Shown here piece by piece: positions 5,560 to 10,144 of a stretch of DNA of 10,144 nucleotides. The first letter of the stretch is position 1; the number at the start of each line of letters is the position of its first letter. This stretch comes from Firmicutes bacterium UBA4049 (GTDB taxonomy: Bacteria; Bacillota; Desulfotomaculia; Desulfotomaculales; Nap2-2B): NCBI GenBank assembly GCA_002382755.1, contig DFZT01000023.1, positions 1-10,144 of the forward strand, in the 5' to 3' direction. The translations under genes and the position numbers were made by a program. A model generated the notes under the pieces. The model worked only from the letters and a program-made list of their open reading frames with translations. It was not told the origin of the DNA and did not search any database.

Positions 5560-6066
5560 CAACCGGGAATCCCAGGAAGGGATGCTGTTTCTCCTTTTTA
5601 CTTCAGCCGCTTTACCTTCCTGCGGGCTTTCAGCATCCGCCTTTGATTCCCCGGGCTTGGATTTTTCATCAGGCTTAGGGCCGCTTTTTAATAATCCGCT
5701 CAGGAGCTTAAGCAGAAGTGCGGGATCAACCTGATTGCCCGCCTGTGGTGAAATCATGTTCAGTATCGCAGCGGGATTAAACGGAAGCCCGCCCTGCCCG
5801 CTACCTGTATTTTCCTCGCCGGTTTTCTGCTGCTGTCCTCCAAGCATGCCGCTGAGCATACCAACCAGGGGATTTATCCCTGCTGACTGGGTTGAAGCGG
5901 CCGGAACCGACTGCTTATTTAGTAAACTAACTATGCCAAGCAGGTTTAAAAGACTCAGCATCAGCATTGTGTCACTTGGGCTGCCGCTATCAGGTTTTGA
6001 CTGCAGATCAAGTATTTTGTATAGCACATGTTCCAGGTTATGGCTGTTTGTATTCTCTTCTGACAT
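5548..6066 (-). CDS. Unrecognised 172-residue protein, low-complexity, with a hydrophobic leucine-rich core
   Basis: I do not recognise this protein. Residues 10-50 contain LEHVLYKILDL followed by the hydrophobic MLMLSLLNLLGIVSLLN. The same block recurs in the 71-residue gene at 6794-7009 (LENTLFSLL, then ILMSLLNLMGIVNILG), so the two are paralogues. Residues 64-128 hold three similar units: INPLVGMLSGMLGG, FNPAAILNMISPQAG and VDPALLLKLLSGLL, each starting [IFV][ND]P, separated by Gln/Gly-rich linkers. The tail (129-172) is hydrophilic, rich in Lys, Glu, Ser and Pro. There is no signal peptide. The ATG is supported by AGGGGGG 7 nt upstream. It is divergent from the 65/77-residue pair across a 169-nt gap. 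A spore-envelope role is only guessed from neighbours. Confidence 0.7.
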   Translation of the reverse strand: MSEENTNSHNLEHVLYKILDLQSKPDSGSPSDTMLMLSLLNLLGIVSLLNKQSVPAASTQSAGINPLVGMLSGMLGGQQQKTGEENTGSGQGGLPFNPAAILNMISPQAGNQVDPALLLKLLSGLLKSGPKPDEKSKPGESKADAESPQEGKAAEVKRRNSIPSWDSRLGAG

Positions 6067-6109
6067 TCCAATACCCCCCTAACTATAATATTCTGAAGAG
6101 CTCTAGAAG

Positions 6110-6123
6110 TTTTATCCTGCGCC
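6110..6123. repeat. Direct repeat copy 2 (in the leader of the 172-residue gene)
   Basis: TTTTATCCTGCGCC is identical to 5546-5559. It lies 44 bp upstream of the ATG at 6066. Related CAGGATA strings also occur on the minus strand near 5485 and on the plus strand near 6142. Confidence 0.55.
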
Positions 6124-6160
6124 TTTAAATAAAAATGTCACAGGATACGCGATCGGCACG

Positions 6161-6170
6161 TAGTATACTA
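6161..6170. promoter_or_regulatory. Palindrome in the divergent promoter region of the small-protein island
   Basis: TAGTATACTA is a perfect 10-bp palindrome in the 169-nt gap between the divergent 172- and 65-residue genes. On the plus strand TATACTA could be a -10 element for a sporulation sigma factor of the sigma-F/G type, with GGATA 16 nt upstream as a loose -35. It could equally be an operator shared by both directions. Confidence 0.25.
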
Positions 6171-6235
6171 AAGGAACTTTCAGGCAAAAAAGATTTATTC
6201 TTTCCTTAAATTTTCCAAGAAAGGAGGAATTTCAA

Positions 6236-6433
6236 TTGCCCCAGGTATTGCAACCAGACAACCCGTTCACATTATTTTTAATCTTGATTCTGTTAATTCT
6301 GGCGACTATGCCCGAAACTGAAACTAATTTGATGTTCCTTAAATCTTTTTTAGAAGCTGCGCAATTCTCGGCACGCACTTTTCAAACCGGCATGGGAAGC
6401 TTATACAGTTTAAGCCAGTTGGCAGCCAAGTAA
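6236..6433 (+). CDS. Unrecognised 65-residue protein with one membrane segment
   Basis: I do not recognise this family. Residues 10-25 (NPFTLFLILILLILAT) form a hydrophobic segment long enough to cross or insert into a membrane. It is followed by an amphipathic helix-like part (30-65) with FLEAAQFSARTFQTGMGSL. That part aligns with FLEAAQ-equivalent residues of the next gene (YLASIIEATFATIQTFRSGLENF), so the two are paralogues that probably arose by tandem duplication. The start is TTG at 6236, with an excellent AAAGGAGG (6220-6227) 8 nt upstream. The next gene follows after 38 nt on the same strand with its own ribosome binding site, giving a likely two-gene operon. The neighbours suggest a membrane- or spore-associated small structural protein; this is inference. 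Confidence 0.72.
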   Translation: MPQVLQPDNPFTLFLILILLILATMPETETNLMFLKSFLEAAQFSARTFQTGMGSLYSLSQLAAK

Positions 6434-6471
6434 GACAGCAGGAAAAACTATTAAAACGGAGGTTATTTGTT

Positions 6472-6705
6472 TTGAACCGTCAAAGTGAACTTAATAATTT
6501 GCTCCTTGGTCCGGTAATGCTTATGATGTGTATGAAATCAGATACCGAAGAAAAGCTTGGTTATCTGGCCTCTATAATTGAAGCAACGTTCGCTACTATT
6601 CAAACATTCCGCTCGGGTCTGGAAAACTTTCAAACAGCTATGGCTAAAGCTTTTCCAAATTCCACTGAAAATCAGCAAAATAATCAGCAAACGCCGGAAG
6701 CTTAA
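6472..6705 (+). CDS. Unrecognised 77-residue protein, paralogue of the preceding 65-residue one
   Basis: The N-terminus (8-20, NNLLLGPVMLMMC) is hydrophobic but shorter than in the paralogue. Residues 23-60 share the pattern [ED]xxLxxLxxxxEAxxxxxxTFxxGxxxx with the 65-residue protein. The C-terminal 15 residues are Asn/Gln-rich (NSTENQQNNQQTPEA) and have no counterpart there. The start is TTG at 6472, supported by GGAGG (6458-6462) 9 nt upstream. It is the second gene of a likely operon and convergent with the 71-residue gene across 88 nt. No enzyme motif is visible. A helical, possibly self-associating small protein fits the sequence best. Confidence 0.72.
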   Translation: MNRQSELNNLLLGPVMLMMCMKSDTEEKLGYLASIIEATFATIQTFRSGLENFQTAMAKAFPNSTENQQNNQQTPEA

Positions 6706-6732
6706 CCGAAGATGAACCGGCGCCAGATTTGT

Positions 6733-6781
6733 CAGGCGACGTCTGTTTTAAGCCTGCCGGTGCTTTTGATGACGCCGCCTG
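6733..6781. repeat. Imperfect inverted repeat between convergent small genes
   Basis: CAGGCGACGTC (6733-6743) pairs with GACGCCGCCTG (6771-6781) with one mismatch, around a 27-nt centre that contains a small AAGC/GCTT hairpin. It lies between the 3' ends of the 77- and 71-residue genes. It could act as a shared transcription end, but the following T-rich stretch (TTAAATCATATTTATTTT) is not a clean U-tract. Confidence 0.35.
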
Positions 6782-6793
6782 GTTAAATCATAT

Positions 6794-7009
6794 TTATTTT
6801 GAACTAGCAGATGCTCTATTTTCCCTGTGGTTTACCTTTGTTTCGGGTTTGCCCGGCTTTTTTTGCCCTAAAATATTAACTATCCCCATGAGGTTCAACA
6901 GGCTCATCAGAATTAGCAGGTTATTCTGATCTACTCCTGAATCACCGCTTCTTTTCAAAAGAGAAAACAGGGTGTTTTCCAGCCCGTAAGTTCCCTGTCC
7001 TTGGTCCAT
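6794..7009 (-). CDS. Unrecognised 71-residue protein, paralogue of the 172-residue protein's N-terminus
   Basis: The protein contains LENTLFSLLKRSGDSG followed by the hydrophobic ILMSLLNLMGIVNILG. These match the corresponding blocks of the 172-residue protein (LEHVLYKILDL and MLMLSLLNLLGIVSLLN) in order and spacing. It then ends in a short Lys-rich tail, lacking the three-unit middle and acidic/basic tail of its paralogue. The ATG at 7009-7007 is preferred because AGGGG sits 8 nt upstream; a GTG at 7018 overlaps that site. Downstream of the stop another frame stays open and looks codon-like (Ser/Ala/Lys-rich) for some distance, so the present end might come from a frameshift of a once longer protein. 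It is probably monocistronic. Function is unknown. Confidence 0.65.
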   Translation of the reverse strand: MDQGQGTYGLENTLFSLLKRSGDSGVDQNNLLILMSLLNLMGIVNILGQKKPGKPETKVNHRENRASASSK

Positions 7010-7069
7010 TCCGGTCACCCCTACTTAAAAATGTATTGCTCCATAGCGCTGGAATATTATAAATCTCCC

Positions 7070-7098
7070 AAAAAAAAGAAAAGCTGTCTAAACAGCTT
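7070..7098 (-). terminator. Intrinsic terminator of the SPOCS operon
   Basis: AAGCTGT (7081-7087) pairs with ACAGCTT (7092-7098) around a CTAA loop. On the minus strand the stem is followed by TTCTTTTTTTT (7080-7070). It lies 28 nt after the stop of the SPOCS/CBM gene and would end that operon. Confidence 0.8.
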
Positions 7099-7125
7099 CT
7101 CCTATTTTTTACTGTCAGTTAATTA

Positions 7126-8193
7126 CTAAATACCGCCAACGCATGAAAAATCAACATCATCAATCTTCACCATGCTGGTATTACCAGGCAGCGATACATT
7201 CGGCATAAAAGTAAATCTGACTATGGCAGTTGCGGCGTTCATGGGCGCTGCCGGAGTGCTTATTGTAAACTGCTGGTACCCGTTATCAGGTATAGCTGAG
7301 CCGGGGAAACTGCTGCTGGCCCCGTCAATCGCCATACCCATTCTATCGAAGAAACGCACTTCAGCCGTCAGGGAATAGTTGCTTGTTCCTGTAAAATCCT
7401 CCCTTGCCCAGAAGGATAATTTATATGAGCGCCCGGCTTGAATATTTGTGCGTATCGTTTGGAATAAAGCAGCCTCCTGAGTCGGTACTACGCCCAATTC
7501 TGCGGCAAAACTGCCTGAATGAGCCACACGAGTTGGACGGACATTGACCGCCCCCCAGAAGATAGGCACGTTGCCGGCCCAATGTTCCAGGCCCGGATCT
7601 TCAAGCAGATTGCCTACCGGGCAAATTTCCGGAGAAGGACAAACCTGAACGAAAATCTGGCGCTCTTCAACGATTTTGAGCCTTATAAGGATTACACCGG
7701 TTTGCTGCAGGCGGCCGCCGCGGATTAAATCCCAGGATACGTCAATTCTTGGCCTGAAGTGCCGGATGACTACTTCGTCCTCATCAAGTACGGGCTGCGG
7801 CTTGGCCAGCTCGACCATCTTTGAAAAATGAATTTCTTCCTGCACATGCTTAACGTGGTCATCTTTGTCTACATAATAAATTTGCTTGTGCAGGACTCCG
7901 CTGACGATAACTTTCTTAATAACCGAAACGCCTCCAACACACTGGTTGAAATGATGATGCCATTCCTTGGGAATAACCATGTGCCAGTGTCCCAAACCTT
8001 CGTGAATAAATACGGGCTCGACTTCCAGATCTTTTACCCAGCCGTCGATGTGATCAATCTTTTTGGCCAGTTCGGGCAGGTGAACAGTTTTATCAATCAG
8101 AACCTGCGCTTCTTCATCCGACAGTACTACCGGAGTTACGATTTTCATGCATGTTACAATTTCCGGTTCCGTAAACTCGAATTGAATGGGCAT
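7126..8193 (-). CDS. Spore coat-type protein: one SPOCS domain fused to a CBM-like jelly-roll domain
   Basis: This 355-residue protein appears to be structural. Residues about 35-185 form a SPOCS (DUF3794)-like domain, whose core KVIVSGVLHKQIYYV (94-108), HVQEEIHFSKMVEL (116-129) matches the repeats of the upstream protein; a His-rich stretch (WHMVIPKEWHHHF, 70-82) is notable. After a Cys-containing linker (CPSPEICPVGN, 185-195) comes a beta-rich domain (195-350). Its pattern is that of CBM4/9/22-type jelly-roll modules: NLLEDPGLEHW, AHSGSFAAELG, SYKLSFWAR and a terminal KIDDVDFS. Such domains bind polysaccharide. There is no signal peptide, as expected for coat proteins made in the mother cell. 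AAGGAGG lies 9 nt before the ATG. It sits 29 nt after the triple-SPOCS/LysM gene and is the last gene of that operon. Binding of a coat glycan or exosporium sugar is inferred. Confidence 0.82.
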   Translation of the reverse strand: MPIQFEFTEPEIVTCMKIVTPVVLSDEEAQVLIDKTVHLPELAKKIDHIDGWVKDLEVEPVFIHEGLGHWHMVIPKEWHHHFNQCVGGVSVIKKVIVSGVLHKQIYYVDKDDHVKHVQEEIHFSKMVELAKPQPVLDEDEVVIRHFRPRIDVSWDLIRGGRLQQTGVILIRLKIVEERQIFVQVCPSPEICPVGNLLEDPGLEHWAGNVPIFWGAVNVRPTRVAHSGSFAAELGVVPTQEAALFQTIRTNIQAGRSYKLSFWAREDFTGTSNYSLTAEVRFFDRMGMAIDGASSSFPGSAIPDNGYQQFTISTPAAPMNAATAIVRFTFMPNVSLPGNTSMVKIDDVDFSCVGGI

Positions 8194-8222
8194 ACACTAA
8201 AACCTCCTTATATAATTTATTT

Positions 8223-9776
8223 TTAACCTTTTGCCGGGGGGGTACAAGGCACTTTAATAACCTGCCCCACCTGTAAATTCTCGGGGTTGATCCCCGGATT
8301 GGCCTGTATGATTGCTTCTACCGTCGTTCCATATTTTTTAGCAATTGAATAAAATGTGTCTCCCGACTGGACAGTGTGGTCGATTATTTCTCCCGGCGGG
8401 CATACCGGCGTCGGAGCAGGAACTTCAGCTTCGACTACAACATCCTTCTGCATAGTCTCAATAGCCTTGGCAGTCACTTTAATGACCAGTTCAATAGTAA
8501 TATGGCAGAGTTCATAACCGGCGGTAGCATACTCGCTCTCTACGGTAACATCGATGTCCATTCCCTCTTCCACTCCGGGTATCTCAACAAAAGTATGGAA
8601 GGGGATTTTCCGGCGGATAACGTGTACGGGTTGTTCCGGAAGACTGGCAACATAAGTTACTTCAACATATATGTCGCCCCGGATGATGACTTTATCTCTG
8701 AGTATTCTTGTTTCTCTCACTTCCGCTTTATCAACCGAGGTCTTTAAAACTTTTTCGATAACCGGTTCGGGATCAGGTGTTGAGAATGTATCCCGCAAGA
8801 CAACTTGGGTGCTGTCCTCGCCGACGACATGATCGATTTTGAGCCTCGCCATTTTGGCCTGCGCTCCGGAAATCTCAGTAATCACTTTGACTTGCTTTGT
8901 CTCAAAAGCTCTTGCCGTAAGCATTAAAACAACATCTGCCGATAAACGGTCGGGAGTGTGCTGGTCAACATCCGCGCTTTCCACTTCCACATCAACTCTT
9001 ACATCGGAGTCTGAACGAACACCGGGCACTTCAATAAAATCATTAAATGAGAAAGTCCTGTGCATTTCATGCACCGATTGTTCAGGTTCCATGGCAACGT
9101 AAATGATATTGATTTTTACATTACCGTCAACGATCACTTTGTTCTTTAATACCCGTATGTTGGTAACTTCCGCAGTTGTTATAGTATCAAGAATTTTTTC
9201 AGCCGAAGGTTTTTCCTCCGGGACATGAAATACGTCACTGGCTACCACCTGCTTAGTTTTGCTGGCAACTACGTGGTCGATTTTAATGGTTTCAGATTTG
9301 CAGGTAGCTCCGGCAGGACACTCTGTTAAAATATCAACGTCCTGAACTTCGGTAATTTTGGCAAATACGGAAAGTACAGCGGCTACATCAAATACCCGGG
9401 CATCATCGCTGCTGGGAGCAATGTTTACATCCTCAATTGCAGCCCTTACCTGTACTTCCATCCCCGGCTCTGCGCCGGGCACGTCAACAAAGGCTGTAAA
9501 CGGTATTTTCGCGTGCATATGATGAACGGAATGTGCTGGCTCAAATGCAATATAGACTACCTGTAAGGTTATATTTCCTTCAACTATAACTTTGTCGGGT
9601 ACGACTTCCGTTTTTTCGATTTTTACCGTTTTATCAGTAGAAAGAATTTTGTCCACATCCGGCTTCGCTTCAGGTACGGTTACTTTGCCACGAACCACAA
9701 CCTGCTGCGTTTTTTCGCTGACTACCTGGTGAACGCGCAGCTTTTCCGTGGTCTGTGCATTTTGCGCCATATGCAT
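8223..9776 (-). CDS. Spore coat-type protein with three SPOCS (DUF3794) repeats and a C-terminal LysM
   Basis: The protein has 517 residues from the ATG at 9776 (515 if the second ATG at 9770 is used). AAAGGGGG upstream suits either; an in-frame TTG at 9791 lies before that site and is unlikely. Three SPOCS repeats of about 150-residue period are visible. Each has a D/HHVV...TQVV opening, a KVIV(D/E)GN or KVIIRGD strand, (V/I)YVA, VH.M/VH.I, and an IPF..FV(D/E)(V/I)PG segment, near residues 17-101, 167-252 and 315-402. A short Pro/Cys linker leads to a LysM (466-511, HTVQSGDTFYSI to IKVP). SPOCS domains are named from SpoVID/CotE-type spore coat proteins, and LysM domains anchor proteins such as SafA to spore peptidoglycan. 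A scaffold tying coat to cortex is therefore likely. It is the first gene of the operon. Confidence 0.9.
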   Translation of the reverse strand: MHMAQNAQTTEKLRVHQVVSEKTQQVVVRGKVTVPEAKPDVDKILSTDKTVKIEKTEVVPDKVIVEGNITLQVVYIAFEPAHSVHHMHAKIPFTAFVDVPGAEPGMEVQVRAAIEDVNIAPSSDDARVFDVAAVLSVFAKITEVQDVDILTECPAGATCKSETIKIDHVVASKTKQVVASDVFHVPEEKPSAEKILDTITTAEVTNIRVLKNKVIVDGNVKINIIYVAMEPEQSVHEMHRTFSFNDFIEVPGVRSDSDVRVDVEVESADVDQHTPDRLSADVVLMLTARAFETKQVKVITEISGAQAKMARLKIDHVVGEDSTQVVLRDTFSTPDPEPVIEKVLKTSVDKAEVRETRILRDKVIIRGDIYVEVTYVASLPEQPVHVIRRKIPFHTFVEIPGVEEGMDIDVTVESEYATAGYELCHITIELVIKVTAKAIETMQKDVVVEAEVPAPTPVCPPGEIIDHTVQSGDTFYSIAKKYGTTVEAIIQANPGINPENLQVGQVIKVPCTPPAKG

Positions 9777-9806
9777 ACTTCCCCCTTTCAAAAGTAATCT
9801 ATTAAT

Positions 9807-9833
9807 ATATATATGAAATACAGAAATAAATGT
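9807..9833 (-). promoter_or_regulatory. Sigma-K-like promoter candidate for the SPOCS operon
   Basis: On the minus strand AC (9833-9832, within GCAC) is followed after 16 nt by CATATATAT (9815-9807). The mother-cell sigma-K consensus is AC-N16/17-CATANNNTA, so only the final TA is off (AT). The spacing to the gene start (about 30 nt) is suitable and the expected timing fits coat proteins. Confidence 0.4.
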
Positions 9834-9943
9834 GCGGTAATGAAAACTTTGCTAAAGAAATTTAGAAAAAATCCTTAAGACGAGCCGGTATTAAATTATA
9901 TTAAGGGAAAATTAATTTAGTCCACGGACAGACTGAAGAAAAG

Positions 9944-9978
9944 AAAAAGCGCCGCTTTTAAAAGCCGGCGCTTTTTTT
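9944..9978 (-). terminator. Intrinsic terminator after the enoyl-CoA hydratase gene, possibly bidirectional
   Basis: AAAAAGCGCCG (9944-9954) pairs with CGGCGCTTTTT (9966-9976), and the loop itself contains the palindrome CTTTTAAAAG. A- and T-runs on both sides allow termination in both directions. It lies 10 nt after the hydratase stop and separates that gene from the SPOCS operon promoter. Confidence 0.85.
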
Positions 9979-9988
9979 CAAGACAGGT

Positions 9989-10144
9989 TTATTTGCCTTT
10001 ATACTGCGGCGGTCTCTTTTCAGCAAAGGCTTTGCGGCCTTCCAGCCTGTCCTCGGTATCACGCAGGATACCCCAGAGTAAAACGTCGAACATGGTCGCC
10101 TGATCAAGGGGCAGATCAGCGCCCACAACACATGCCTGCTTGGC
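9989..10144 (-). CDS. Enoyl-CoA hydratase/isomerase (crotonase) family, C-terminal 51 residues
   Basis: Only the last 51 residues are in the window. The end DTEDRLEGRKAFAEKRPPQYKGK is the characteristic C-terminal tail of crotonase-fold enzymes (usual form: ..EGxxAFxEKRxPxFxGK), which hydrate or isomerise acyl-CoA double bonds in fatty acid, butyrate or related CoA pathways. The catalytic glutamates and oxyanion-hole residues lie outside, so the exact substrate cannot be assigned. The stop is TAA at 9991-9989, followed directly by a strong terminator, making this the last gene of its unit. It has no evident link to the spore genes on its left. Confidence 0.85.
   Translation of the reverse strand, partial: AKQACVVGADLPLDQATMFDVLLWGILRDTEDRLEGRKAFAEKRPPQYKGK

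Noticed and set aside
5522..6082. Plus-strand frames opposite the 172-residue gene (Pro/Ser/Cys-rich)
   Set aside because: The minus-strand frame has a good ribosome binding site and a paralogue nearby. The opposite frames have neither.
6729..6929. Plus-strand frame opposite the 71-residue gene
   Set aside because: The minus-strand frame matches the 172-residue paralogue; this one has no ribosome binding site or similarity to anything nearby.
2954..7061. Recurring TATAATATTC strings near 2955, 6085 and 7056
   Set aside because: They are AT-rich with a palindromic AATATT core, lie in inconsistent orientation relative to genes, and can be expected by chance in AT-rich gaps.
8376..9102. Plus-strand open frames opposite the triple-SPOCS gene
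   Set aside because: The minus-strand frame contains three aligned SPOCS repeats and a LysM, leaving no support for antisense genes.

Overview
The window looks like chromosomal DNA of an endospore-forming, Gram-positive anaerobe of the Clostridia. It fits the Desulfotomaculum/Pelotomaculum (Peptococcaceae) type best; this placement is an inference, since no taxonomic marker gene is present. The evidence is two proteins with SPOCS (DUF3794) domains, which are typical of spore coats, a non-mevalonate isoprenoid gene (ispE), strong AAGGAGG-type ribosome binding sites, frequent TTG and GTG starts, and moderate G+C. Transcription units are short and change strand often.

Left part (1-2824, minus strand). 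The start of a biotin-synthesis gene (bioF, cut by the window edge) lies downstream of a good match to a BirA biotin operator. To its right, and probably a separate unit, are ispE, a FadR-type GntR regulator and a nucleotidyltransferase-like protein. The regulator and nucleotidyltransferase genes overlap by four bases.

Gene-poor stretch (2841-3594). It contains a nested inverted repeat, a strong plus-strand terminator with no clear gene in front of it (only a 29-codon ORF that runs through it), and a 100-bp MITE-like element with 12/13-bp terminal inverted repeats and an exact 8-bp direct duplication on each side.

Middle (3595-5389). A leaderless L,D-transpeptidase with a C-terminal LysM domain and a ZIP-family metal transporter lie on the plus strand. 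A YdcZ/DUF606 membrane protein lies on the minus strand, and its 3' end overlaps that of the transporter.

Small-protein island (5548-7009). Four short unrecognised genes form two paralogous pairs: two minus-strand genes enclose two plus-strand genes. This is the least explained part of the window.

Right part (7126-9776, minus strand). A two-gene operon encodes a protein with three SPOCS repeats and a LysM, and then a protein with one SPOCS domain and a jelly-roll domain like a carbohydrate-binding module. A sigma-K-like promoter lies upstream. The pair looks like spore coat or exosporium structural proteins. The LysM L,D-transpeptidase, and possibly the small-protein island, may belong to the same spore-envelope programme (inference). 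The window ends in the C-terminus of an enoyl-CoA hydratase, separated from the spore operon by a strong terminator.
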